Source: Gammaproteobacteria bacterium (GTDB lineage Bacteria; Pseudomonadota; Gammaproteobacteria; Steroidobacterales; Woeseiaceae). From it: a stretch of DNA of 41,924 nt. The notes under the pieces were generated by a model, which saw only the letters and a list, made by a program, of their open reading frames with translations, had not been told where the DNA came from and made no database searches. The stretch covers positions 1 to 41,924 of the forward strand of contig JAUIDP010000024.1 of the NCBI GenBank assembly GCA_030429005.1, in the 5' to 3' direction. Shown here piece by piece: positions 16,470 through 24,995 of this stretch; position 1 is the first letter of the stretch, and each line of letters opens with the position of its first letter. The translations under genes were made by a program, and so were the position numbers.

Positions 16470-18284
16470 ATGAGCGACCCCACTGCGAGTTTCCTCACCC
16501 GCTTCCTGGGCGTATTTGTCTATAGCCGGCGCGCGCTTGAACTGGTCTGGACCACCGACCGGCGGCTGACACTGGCGCTGGCCGCGCTCACGCTGATCGC
16601 CGGCGTACTGCCCGCTGTCATCGCCTATATCGGCCAGCTGATTGTCGACGGCGTGGTAGCAGCGATGGCGGCCGAAGTCCCGGACACGGCTGGCGTCATG
16701 TGGCTCATCGTGCTCGAGGCACTCGTCGTTGTCGTCGTCGCGGCAAGCCAGCGTGGAATCTCGGTAAGCCAGTCGTTACTGCGCGCCCTCCTCGGCCAGC
16801 GTGTCAACGTCATGATCCTCGAAAAAGCGCTGACGCTGCAGCTGGCACACTTCGAGGACTCCGAGTTCTATGACAAGCTGACGCAGGCCCGGCGCGAAGC
16901 ATCGAGCCGGCCGCTCAGCCTCGTCAACCGGACCTTTGGCCTGGTGCAAAATGGCATTTCGCTGGTCAGCTACGCCGTCCTGCTGTTCGCGTTTTCGCCA
17001 TGGGCCGTCGTCATCCTGATTTGTGCCGGCCTGCCGTCGTTCTTTGCCGAGGCCAAGTTTTCGAACGACGCCTTTCGCCTGTTTCGCTGGCGATCACCCG
17101 ACACGCGCATGCAGATTTACCTCGAAACGGTGATCGCCCGCGAAGACGGCGTGAAAGAGGTGAAGCTGTTCGGCCTTGGCCCGCGGCTGCTGCAGCGATA
17201 CCGCGACATTTTCAAAAAGCTGTTCGTCGAGGACAAGAAACTCACAATCCGGCGCGACACCTGGGGCTTCTTCCTCGGCGTCTTGTCTTCCGCAGCGTTT
17301 TATGCGGCCTATGCCTGGGTCGTCATCACAACGATCAATGGCGGCATTACGCTCGGCGCTATGACGATGTACCTTGTGCTGTTCCGCCAGGGCCAGGCGG
17401 CGGTCGCTGCCAGCCTGACCGCGATCAGCGGCATGTACGAAGACAACCTGTATCTCTCGAACCTGTACGAGTACCTGGAACAGGAGGTGCCGGTACGCAG
17501 CGGCAAGGCGCTACAGGGCCCGGAGCCGCAGCGCGGTCTCGAATTCGACCAGGTTTCATTTCGTTACCCGGGCGCCGATGACAATGCCCTGACGGATGTG
17601 AGTTTTCGCGTCGCGCCCGGCGAAAGCCTGGCACTGGTCGGGGAAAACGGTTCGGGCAAAACGACACTGATCAAGTTGCTGACACGGCTCTACACGCCGA
17701 CCGGCGGCCGCATATCGCTCGACGGCCTCGACCTGCAGGAGTGGGATGTCGAGGCACTGCGCCAGCGTATCGGCGTCATCTTCCAGGATTTCGGCCGCTA
17801 CCAGTTCTCGGTCGGCGAAAATATCGGCGCCGGCGACGTGCGTTACATCGATGATCTTGAGCGCTGGAAAACCGCTGCAGATACGGGCATGGCGGCCCCG
17901 TTCATCGAAACTATGCCGGACGGCTACGACACGCAACTGGGGCGCTGGTTCAAAGGCGGCCGCGAGCTCTCCGGCGGGCAATGGCAGAAAATCGCGCTAT
18001 CGCGTGCTTTCATGCGCAGCGACGCGGACATCCTGGTGCTCGACGAACCGACAGCCGCAATGGACGCCGCATCGGAGGCCGCGATCTTCGACCACTTCCA
18101 GTCGCAAAGCGATACCAAGATGACCATTCTGATCTCGCACCGCTTCTCGACGGTGCGAGCAGCGGACCGGATTATCGTGATCCAGGACGGCAAGATTCTC
18201 GAACAGGGCAACCACGAAAGCCTGCTGGCCGAAGATGGCCAGTATGCCAGCCTGTTTCGCCTGCAGGCCAAGGGTTATCAGTAA
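16470..18284 (+). CDS. ABC exporter, fused membrane and ATPase domains
   Basis: A 604-residue half-transporter. Residues about 20-330 form the six-helix type IV exporter membrane domain. The nucleotide-binding domain follows: Walker A GENGSGKT at 391-398, Q-loop 'IFQDFGRYQFSV', signature LSGGQ at 500-504, Walker B 'ILVLDEP' (Asp525, Glu526) and the H-loop 'LISHRFSTV'. All catalytic elements are intact, so a homodimer could be active. Unusually long 'DFGRYQFSVGENI' after the Q-loop is typical of the MsbA/multidrug-like subgroup often found beside lantibiotic or peptide genes, but no substrate gene is adjacent. There is no clear SD before ATG 16470. The gene is divergent from DUF3465. Confidence 0.93.
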   Translation: MSDPTASFLTRFLGVFVYSRRALELVWTTDRRLTLALAALTLIAGVLPAVIAYIGQLIVDGVVAAMAAEVPDTAGVMWLIVLEALVVVVVAASQRGISVSQSLLRALLGQRVNVMILEKALTLQLAHFEDSEFYDKLTQARREASSRPLSLVNRTFGLVQNGISLVSYAVLLFAFSPWAVVILICAGLPSFFAEAKFSNDAFRLFRWRSPDTRMQIYLETVIAREDGVKEVKLFGLGPRLLQRYRDIFKKLFVEDKKLTIRRDTWGFFLGVLSSAAFYAAYAWVVITTINGGITLGAMTMYLVLFRQGQAAVAASLTAISGMYEDNLYLSNLYEYLEQEVPVRSGKALQGPEPQRGLEFDQVSFRYPGADDNALTDVSFRVAPGESLALVGENGSGKTTLIKLLTRLYTPTGGRISLDGLDLQEWDVEALRQRIGVIFQDFGRYQFSVGENIGAGDVRYIDDLERWKTAADTGMAAPFIETMPDGYDTQLGRWFKGGRELSGGQWQKIALSRAFMRSDADILVLDEPTAAMDAASEAAIFDHFQSQSDTKMTILISHRFSTVRAADRIIVIQDGKILEQGNHESLLAEDGQYASLFRLQAKGYQ

Positions 18285-18356
18285 GACTCACAAGCGCCTA
18301 TCGCTGTGAAACGACTCTGACTGACAACGACGCCTCCGGCGGTAATAAGTCAGGTA

Positions 18357-21300
18357 TCAGGGACAGGCGCCGAGCGTCGACAGGCTGAAGCGTGTACCGA
18401 CAGGAATACGGGCGGCACCAACGAATACAGGCATGGCGCCGGGTGCCGTGATGTCGAAACAAACCTCGCTACCCACCGGCACTTCGAAATCGATGCCATC
18501 CTGTCCGGCATTGTTGGCATTCAGCACGAAATCGATCACCGCCGGGTCTGTCGTAAAGTCGAGCACGTCATTGGCTTCGATACTAAAGCCCGTCACCGAC
18601 GAGAATGCGGCGCTACCGGTCACACTGCCTACCCATTGCGTTTGCACACCACCAGCAGTCATCCGTGTGTGCCAGACGTCCGTGCCGCAGTCTTTCCAGA
18701 CAAAGATAGCATTCTCGGTCGCCCGGTCGTAGGTCGGCGCGCCGCAGGGTGACGGCTCGTTATCGGCAATCGTAACCACCGCATCACTGTCGACGAAGAT
18801 GGCGTTCACAGCATTGCTCAGTGTTACGGCAAAGTCTTCGTCACCTTCTGCCAGTGCATCGTCAACAATCGTCACCTGGATCTGCTGCAGCAATTCACCG
18901 GGATCAAAAGTCAGTGTACCGGCCGTTGCCAGGTAGTCATCCGGATCGCCGGCCAGCAGGTCAGACGTTGCGTAGTCTACGGTGACGGTGAATGTGCTGG
19001 CCTCCGACAGGGTAACGTCAACGGTCACCAGCGCGCCGGCGTCGTCTTCCGCGATCACCGTGTCGGCGACGGAGATCCCGACCGCAAATTCGTCGTCGTC
19101 AATCGTGGCAGTCGCAATATCATTGCCAAGCACGCCGTTGGCCGGGTTCGACAAGGTCACTGTGAACGTTTCAGGCCCTTCGGCGGCCATATCGTCGATC
19201 AGCTGTATCTCCACAACTTGCGACACTTCGCCCGGCATGAATGTCAGAGTACCGGAGTTGGCCAGGTAATCAGCCGGTGCTACCGCCGTCATATCCGCCG
19301 TCGCGTAGTCGACGGTAACCGTGTTCCCGCTGGGTGCCGACAACGTGACCGGTACCGGCATGATACCGCCGGCGACGTTTTCCACCTCGGTCGTAGCGAC
19401 GACGTCAATGCGCGGCGTGATGTTAAGGCACAGGCCAAGTGTCTCGATATCGAATGCTCCGCCCAGCAGGTTGCGCTGCACACCGGCATAAATCGGCAGG
19501 TCGGGTGACTCGAGGATAAAACAGGTGTCCGCCGCGATGCCGAAGTCAAAGCCGTCCTGGCCGGTGTTATTGGTTCGCAGCACGAAGTCGATGACCGCAG
19601 GGTCGGTCGTATAATCGAGCACGTCGTTGGTTTCGATGCTGAAAGGCGTCACCGAGGTAAACGGTGCTGACGAAACGACCGAGCCGACCAGTTCCACGAA
19701 CGAACCGCCAGCGGTTCCGCGCATGAACCAGTCACCCGTTGCGCAATTCTGCCAGATGAATATCGCCTGTTCCGTGGCGCGGTCATACTCGGGCATGTCA
19801 CAGGCAGACGGTTCGTCGTCGATGATTGTTCCCTCGCCTGTCGACTGGATACCAACGTCGGCGTTGACCGGGTTGCTCAACTGAACGGTGAATGTCTCGC
19901 TGCTTTCGACAACATCGTCGTCGATGAGCTGGATATCGATCGTCTGTGTCAGTTCGCCCGGCTGGAACATGATCGACCCCGACTCCGCAACGAAATCGGA
20001 CCCGGCGAGAGCCGTGCCATCGACCGTCGTGTAATTGACTGTCACGACACCGGCGCTCTGTTCGCTCAGCGTCACATCGAAGGTCATGACACCGGATGCT
20101 TCGTTCTCTGCTGCGGTTGCATCCTGCACGATCAGCAACGGACGGATGTCGGTACAGGGGCCGAGCGTCTCGATATCGAAAGGCATCGATACCGGCGTGC
20201 GATCATGCCCGGCCAGCGCCGTGCCGACGTTCGAGTTGGCGCCGATACAGACCGACGCTCCGGGCGCGACCGTGAAATCGATGCCGTCCATCCGGCCAGG
20301 CGCGACCTCCAGGTGGTAGTCAATAACGCCCGGCGTGCTCGTTGTGTCGAGAATGTCATTGGGCTCCAGGCCCTGGCCGGCCACTGCAGGGTACGCCATG
20401 TTTGAAACGATCCGGCCGTCGAAGGAATTGGATCCGGGTCCAGTGCCGCCGGTGACTCGCACATGCCACATGTCCGAGCCACAACTGTCTTTCCAGACAA
20501 AGTAGGCGAGATCCAGTGCCGGATCGAAGACCGGCATCGCCGACGTCGTGCCGCAGGGTGACGGCGGCGTCGATGTCGGAATGTCGACCATCGTGATCGA
20601 GGTCTGTTCGACAATTTCATAGAGATTGTCAGCGGCCACACCGATATGTGTATCCACATTGCCGCTGGGCCAGCGAATCTCGATATCAGCCGTCGTATTT
20701 CCGGCCAGGCCGAAGTGCATGCGCTGGTCATCCTGCGACCAGCGGTGATAGCCGCCATCCTGTTCCTTGCGCTGGGCAACGCCGCCCGCAGTAACCGTCA
20801 CGACAGCCCCTATCGCGCTGCGGTTCGACGTCGTGCCGACCAGGTCAAACTGGATCCAATGATTGCCATTGCCGACATTGCGGTACAGCTTGTCCGGTCC
20901 ACCGGCGCCAAAGCCGACCAGTTCCGGGTACAGCTTCAGGCCGTTCGTAACAAACACGTCGACGAACCCGTCGATATCATAGTCGGCGGCGACGACGCTT
21001 TCAGCCAGCCCGACACCGGGTCCGATCGGTCCGCCGGCGCCGCCACCGGTCATGTCCATGTAAAACTCGCCGAAACCGTTGTTCTGCAGGATGATGTTGG
21101 AAATGTTCACGACGTCGTCCCGGCAGGCCAGGTAAAGGTCCTCATCCATGTCGTTATCGAAATCCGCCGCGACGACGCTGACACAGGATATCGGGACATA
21201 GACGCCGGCAGCCTCGGTCGCGTCCACGAAACTGCCCGACTGCTGCAACAGCAGGATCGGCTGGCGCGGCAAATCGAGCGCCTGCAGGTTCTCTTCGGTC

Positions 21301-22553
21301 AGGTTGGAAACCTGTTCGGTGCTGTCGATATAGGCATAGAGCGAGTTCGTGTTGCCGCCGGGCTCACTCCAGTTGTAGACGCTCCAGGTCTGCGTTGCCG
21401 GATCGAAGCCGATGAAAACGCCGCGCGGTCCGACTGCCCCGAAGTCCGGCGGCAAGCCGACGACATTCGGGTCGGACGGTGACAGCGTGAATGTGATCGG
21501 CAACCGTGGCCCGGGGAACGGCGGATTTACAGCATTGGCGCCGATGTACACCTGCGCGGCATTGCGCGAGGTCGTGTGCAGCTCGAACGACAGGTCGCCA
21601 AACGTCTGGAAGGTCAGGCCGGTGCTCGTGCCGTCCGAATCGATCAACTGGGCCTCAATCTGTTTCTGTTCTGCATCGACCACCTTGGCGCCGTTCAGCC
21701 GGATGCGGCCGCGTACGCCGAACACGTCCATCAGCAGGTCGCCATTGAAGTCCGCGACAGCCGAGTCGATGACGTTCGGCACCGATGGCATGAGCCCGGT
21801 GATGTCGTCAAACGGCAGGCCAACCGAATAGTCATACGCGTGATCCGGAAACGCTTCCTGGGTTACGCAAATCCAGTCGAGATTGCCGTCGTTCGTAATA
21901 TCGGTGAAATGGCCGTAGTTATTGTTGGTGCACTCGTGCTGCGAATGGAAGTTTCGACGCGCAAAGTCCGGGCCCACCTGTTCGTGCAACTGGAACAACG
22001 CGCCATCGCCGGACACGCCCATTGCAAAGTCCAGCAGACCATCAGCCGTGAAGTCGAACCACAGCGGCATTCGGCCGCCCCAGCCGATGCGGTCAAAAGT
22101 GTAGTCGTTGATATTGTCGGTGTAGTACTCGCCGTTGTGCACGAGAAATTGCGTCGGATCGCGCGCGCCGACGGAAATCAGCAGATCTGTATCACCGTCG
22201 TTATCAAAGTCGGCGAAAGCGCCGCCGTGCTGATCCGAGCGTGGCAAAGCTTGCCAGGCATCGATTTCGAACTCGCGATCCTCGAACGAACCGTCCGCGA
22301 GGTTGATCAGCATTGCCGCACGATTTCGGTGCCGGTTGACGAACAGGTCCGGGAGAACGTCGTCGTTGACATAGCCCCAGGACGCGCCGTACGACTCGCC
22401 AGCGTAGTCGATACCGGCATTGGCCGTTTCATCAACGAATTCGATTTCTTCGACGCCGGTGACAGACACGGTCTCGCCGCAAGCGCCAAGGATGACGCTC
22501 GACACGAGGAGCAACCAGCGGACTGGTCTTGTGGCGGGACGAATTCGATTCAT
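18357..22553 (-). CDS. Giant lipoprotein with FG-GAP, ASPIC/UnbV, Calx-beta and three novel modules
   Basis: A 1398-residue lipoprotein (lipobox LGAC, Cys25). Residues about 40-550 contain FG-GAP/VCBS-type blades with calcium-binding-like 'DFDNDGDTD', 'DYDIDGFVD' and 'DFDNDMDED' loops. An ASPIC/UnbV domain spans about 556-648 ('SAIGAVVTVTAGG', 'IRWPSGNVD'). Then come module 1 (661-800), Calx-beta 1 (801-915), module 2 (916-1041), Calx-beta 2 (1042-1155), Calx-beta 3 (1156-1265) and module 3 (1267-1398). The Calx-beta copies show 'DYATAD', 'PGE' and 'DDE' endings. Such proteins are usually surface-exposed adhesion or carbohydrate-binding factors. There is no sortase or PEP-CTERM tail. ATG 22553 has only a weak SD. 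Confidence 0.92.
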   Translation of the reverse strand: MNRIRPATRPVRWLLLVSSVILGACGETVSVTGVEEIEFVDETANAGIDYAGESYGASWGYVNDDVLPDLFVNRHRNRAAMLINLADGSFEDREFEIDAWQALPRSDQHGGAFADFDNDGDTDLLISVGARDPTQFLVHNGEYYTDNINDYTFDRIGWGGRMPLWFDFTADGLLDFAMGVSGDGALFQLHEQVGPDFARRNFHSQHECTNNNYGHFTDITNDGNLDWICVTQEAFPDHAYDYSVGLPFDDITGLMPSVPNVIDSAVADFNGDLLMDVFGVRGRIRLNGAKVVDAEQKQIEAQLIDSDGTSTGLTFQTFGDLSFELHTTSRNAAQVYIGANAVNPPFPGPRLPITFTLSPSDPNVVGLPPDFGAVGPRGVFIGFDPATQTWSVYNWSEPGGNTNSLYAYIDSTEQVSNLTEENLQALDLPRQPILLLQQSGSFVDATEAAGVYVPISCVSVVAADFDNDMDEDLYLACRDDVVNISNIILQNNGFGEFYMDMTGGGAGGPIGPGVGLAESVVAADYDIDGFVDVFVTNGLKLYPELVGFGAGGPDKLYRNVGNGNHWIQFDLVGTTSNRSAIGAVVTVTAGGVAQRKEQDGGYHRWSQDDQRMHFGLAGNTTADIEIRWPSGNVDTHIGVAADNLYEIVEQTSITMVDIPTSTPPSPCGTTSAMPVFDPALDLAYFVWKDSCGSDMWHVRVTGGTGPGSNSFDGRIVSNMAYPAVAGQGLEPNDILDTTSTPGVIDYHLEVAPGRMDGIDFTVAPGASVCIGANSNVGTALAGHDRTPVSMPFDIETLGPCTDIRPLLIVQDATAAENEASGVMTFDVTLSEQSAGVVTVNYTTVDGTALAGSDFVAESGSIMFQPGELTQTIDIQLIDDDVVESSETFTVQLSNPVNADVGIQSTGEGTIIDDEPSACDMPEYDRATEQAIFIWQNCATGDWFMRGTAGGSFVELVGSVVSSAPFTSVTPFSIETNDVLDYTTDPAVIDFVLRTNNTGQDGFDFGIAADTCFILESPDLPIYAGVQRNLLGGAFDIETLGLCLNITPRIDVVATTEVENVAGGIMPVPVTLSAPSGNTVTVDYATADMTAVAPADYLANSGTLTFMPGEVSQVVEIQLIDDMAAEGPETFTVTLSNPANGVLGNDIATATIDDDEFAVGISVADTVIAEDDAGALVTVDVTLSEASTFTVTVDYATSDLLAGDPDDYLATAGTLTFDPGELLQQIQVTIVDDALAEGDEDFAVTLSNAVNAIFVDSDAVVTIADNEPSPCGAPTYDRATENAIFVWKDCGTDVWHTRMTAGGVQTQWVGSVTGSAAFSSVTGFSIEANDVLDFTTDPAVIDFVLNANNAGQDGIDFEVPVGSEVCFDITAPGAMPVFVGAARIPVGTRFSLSTLGACP
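18360..18756 (-). repeat. Unnamed cysteine-containing module, copy 3
   Basis: This encodes residues 1267-1398 of the giant lipoprotein. It starts 'PSPCGAPTYDRATENAIFVWKDC', runs through 'ANDVLDFTTDPAVIDFVL' and ends 'STLGAC'. It shares long conserved stretches with copies 1 and 2, at DNA level especially with copy 2. Confidence 0.8.
19430..19806 (-). repeat. Unnamed cysteine-containing module, copy 2
   Basis: This encodes residues 916-1041, opening 'CDMPEYDRATEQAIFIWQNC', with 'TNDVLDYTTDPAVIDFVL' and closing 'IETLGLC'. It lies between Calx-beta 1 and Calx-beta 2. Confidence 0.8.
20155..20573 (-). repeat. Unnamed cysteine-containing module, copy 1
   Basis: This encodes residues 661-800, opening 'SPCGTTSAMPVFDPALDLAYFVWKD' and closing 'IETLGPC', just after the ASPIC/UnbV domain. 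It is the most diverged copy ('STPGVIDYHLEV' replaces 'TDPAVIDFVL'). Confidence 0.75.
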
Positions 22554-22812
22554 TGACTGCGGTCGGCTTTCCGGAACGGTCTGAAACCTGAGTACCTGCG
22601 TTAGATCGTTTCGGTAGCTGCTTATTTATCCTATTGTTTTTGGCGTTGCTTGCTTGCCCGTTCCAGCTGTCCCTAGACTACATCCAACACATTATCATTC
22701 GCCAGAAGATTGACATAATCGGGAATTAAGCCCGCGACAATCCTGGCGGAGCACAGGTCACATTTTCGGAGGGATGGTGTTTTTGCCTGAATCGGCGCGC
22801 GGCATGTTACTG

Positions 22813-23172
22813 CTATTGGCGCCGCTTGAGAAGGGCCGACCTCGATTCCTTGATCAACTCGGAAAATTCACCCGCATCGAAAAAAGAACCGCGGCAGGAC
22901 GTGCATTCCTCGTAGTGGATGCCGGCGTGCTGCGGGTCCTGTTTGCGCATCATGCCGCCCCCGCAGCGCGGACAGCGATAGCGGACGATCTGGTTGGTGC
23001 GCCGGCCGACATCGGGATCGCCCGTGTCCAGCGCTTTCGCCGCATCCTCACCGAACAACCAGTCACGCTCGCCCGCGTCAAACCAGATCCCCTGGCAATG
23101 TTTGCATCGGTCGACCTCGACACCTTCGAAAACCGTCGCCAGCATGTCGTTCAGGCACTTGGGACATTTCAT
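22813..23172 (-). CDS. Double zinc-ribbon protein (zf-TFIIB)
   Basis: A 119-residue protein made of two tandem zinc ribbons of the zf-TFIIB type: CPKC...CKHC (C3, C6, C23, C26) and CPRC...CTSC (C67, C70, C90, C93). Each ribbon is followed by the typical 'GIWFDAGE' or 'GSFFDAGEFSEL' tail. Single-ribbon proteins of this type are common small bacterial proteins of unknown function, probably nucleic-acid or protein binding. The duplication within one chain is unusual but seen elsewhere. It lies 45 bp after the 2OG-oxygenase-like gene on the same strand and may be co-transcribed. Confidence 0.88.
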   Translation of the reverse strand: MKCPKCLNDMLATVFEGVEVDRCKHCQGIWFDAGERDWLFGEDAAKALDTGDPDVGRRTNQIVRYRCPRCGGGMMRKQDPQHAGIHYEECTSCRGSFFDAGEFSELIKESRSALLKRRQ

Positions 23173-23217
23173 GCACCGCAGCTTACACGACCGAGCACCA
23201 ATGCGGATGCCATCGCG

Positions 23218-24036
23218 CTATTTGTCGAAGCGCATGACCCGGTCGCCGGTCGGGTGCGCGAGCTCGGCCAGTGCCGGGATGTCGAAGATCTCCGCCCAGT
23301 TGGCAGGTACCTTGAGGTCCGCCGTACCTGCGGGAATGTAGTGCAGGAACAGCAAGTGACAGTAATTCTGTTCCTGTCTGCGCTCAATCGGTTCCCGGTA
23401 GTGCCACTGGCTGCTGCCGGAAAACAGCAATGCCTCGCCTTCTTGCATCTCGAAAGATCTGAACCGGTTGGCGGGTTCGCTCTTGATGATGTTTTCCCAG
23501 TCCGGACCCGGGTCAACCCAGTCTTCCGGCCACGGCACGATCCTGCTGAAATAAATCGGCCAGACCGCCGATTGTTCAATGCAGTAGTCGATTGTCCACT
23601 TGGAAAACGGCGCATCCATGTGCACATGACATACACCCAGTTCCTTGTACAGGCTGAGAAAATTGTAGCTGGGCTCAACGGCCTCGCCGACGAGTTCACT
23701 GACCCGTTCAGCCAGGTCTTCCTGCAAGGTCGTGACATACGGCAAATCCCACTTGACGAAGCGGCCGAAATTGACCAGTTCGTCGGTGGAGGCATTGCGA
23801 TGATCCAGGTCCCGGACTATTGAACTGAGCTCCGCCAGGACGTTGTCGTCGAAGAGACCCGGCAAATGCAGGACTTCGAAGTCCGGGGGCGTCCTGAACA
23901 CATCGAACGCCCGCACAAACTCCTGTTCTTTCTGTGGGCAGCGCACCTGGATGAACTCCCTGGCCGCAAGGTACGCCGACAGCCAGGGGGAGTCGTACCA
24001 CGGGAATGACTTGGACCGCTCGTGCTGCGCTGCCAT
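23218..24036 (-). CDS. Putative 2OG-Fe(II) dioxygenase-like protein
   Basis: From ATG 24036 the product has 272 residues; a longer frame to 24159 would overlap the upstream solute-binding gene. A likely double-stranded beta-helix carries the metal triad His139-x-Asp141 ('CHVHMDAPF') and His212 ('SQWHYREP'), with Arg214 nearby. The phrase 'GEALLFSGSSQWHYREPI...LLFLHYIP' resembles 2OG-Fe(II) oxygenases that end in 'EHWREP...FLHYV'. Such enzymes hydroxylate proteins or small molecules with 2-oxoglutarate. No substrate is evident. It begins 19 bp after the solute-binding protein gene, so the two may form an operon. Confidence 0.7.
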   Translation of the reverse strand: MAAQHERSKSFPWYDSPWLSAYLAAREFIQVRCPQKEQEFVRAFDVFRTPPDFEVLHLPGLFDDNVLAELSSIVRDLDHRNASTDELVNFGRFVKWDLPYVTTLQEDLAERVSELVGEAVEPSYNFLSLYKELGVCHVHMDAPFSKWTIDYCIEQSAVWPIYFSRIVPWPEDWVDPGPDWENIIKSEPANRFRSFEMQEGEALLFSGSSQWHYREPIERRQEQNYCHLLFLHYIPAGTADLKVPANWAEIFDIPALAELAHPTGDRVMRFDK

Positions 24037-24055
24037 GACCTGCCCGCTTGGCCGC

Positions 24056-24931
24056 TTATTCGGGAATGGCGCCCAGCTGGTACATGGCGGCGAGAATCGG
24101 CGGCACGCTGATGCCGATTCGCCCGATCCACTTGTAGAAGATCTCGCCTTCCTCGCCACTGCGAAACACCTGCGCCAGTGCCGAGTTCACGACAAGCCGG
24201 AAGTCCGCATCATTGCGCCGCAGTGCAAATCCATAGGGTTCGTAAGAGAATATTTCGCTGATGATCGAATAGCGCTGCGGATTGACAGACTCGATCACCT
24301 GGCCGATCAGCACGATCTGGTCCGAAGCCAGCGCATCGATATCGCCCCGGTTAAGCTGTTTCATGCCCTCGCTGCGGTCATTGACGATGACAATTTCGGC
24401 ATCGACGAGCTTGTCGGCAAGGTGCCGCGTCAGCTGGTCAACTGTCGTCGTGCCTTTGGCAACACCGACCTTTTTGCCCGCCAGGTCCGAGACGTCCTGG
24501 ATGCCGGTGGCAGACAACGACAGGACACTCCCACCGGTCACGAACGTTGGCATTGAAAAGTCGACCTGTTCCTGGCGCGACAGTGTGATGGTGGTCGAGC
24601 CGCACTCGATATCGATCTTGCCGTCCGCAACAGCAGACAGCCGCTCATCGGCTGTAATCTTGACGAACCGGGTTTCGATCTCGCGCCCGGCGAGATGCGC
24701 CTTGACGCCAGCTGCGATCCTGCGGCAAAGATCGACCGAATAGCCGGACGGGACACCGTCACCGTTCTCGTACGACAATGGGCTGGCATCCGCCCGGTAT
24801 CCGATAACGAACTCACCGGTCCGTTTGATCTTGTCCAGCGTACCTTGTGCGTCGCGCGCCATTGCACTGCCGGTCGAGCTGATCAGGATCGTCAGCGCCA
24901 CCAGGACGGCGGTGATTGCACGGTACATCAT
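24056..24931 (-). CDS. Periplasmic amino-acid-type ABC substrate-binding protein (family 3)
   Basis: The start at ATG 24931 is supported by GGGAG six bases upstream and gives 291 residues with a signal peptide (cleavage near SAMA). Family 3 solute-binding features are clear: 'GEFVIGYRADASPLSYENGDGVPSGYSVDLC', 'VDFSMPTFVTGGSVL', and 'GKKVGVAKGTTTVDQL'. GltI-type proteins bind glutamate or other amino acids for ABC import. No permease or ATPase gene is adjacent, so this is an orphan binding protein. It lies just downstream (same strand) of the first AAA-FHA gene, with 64 bp between. Confidence 0.9.
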   Translation of the reverse strand: MMYRAITAVLVALTILISSTGSAMARDAQGTLDKIKRTGEFVIGYRADASPLSYENGDGVPSGYSVDLCRRIAAGVKAHLAGREIETRFVKITADERLSAVADGKIDIECGSTTITLSRQEQVDFSMPTFVTGGSVLSLSATGIQDVSDLAGKKVGVAKGTTTVDQLTRHLADKLVDAEIVIVNDRSEGMKQLNRGDIDALASDQIVLIGQVIESVNPQRYSIISEIFSYEPYGFALRRNDADFRLVVNSALAQVFRSGEEGEIFYKWIGRIGISVPPILAAMYQLGAIPE

Positions 24932-24995
24932 GATGGTCTCCCGTTGCGGCCAGTCGTCTGCGACCGACAGTCTAGCAAGAAACCAGAGTACGGTT

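Noticed and set aside
18285..18356. Possible terminator between the ABC exporter and the giant lipoprotein
   Set aside because: The best stem is 4 bp (CGCC/GGCG) with no T-run.
22774..23823. A 349-codon plus-strand frame
   Set aside because: It lies opposite the zinc-ribbon and 2OG-oxygenase-like genes, both of which have family motifs. It shows mirrored codon use.
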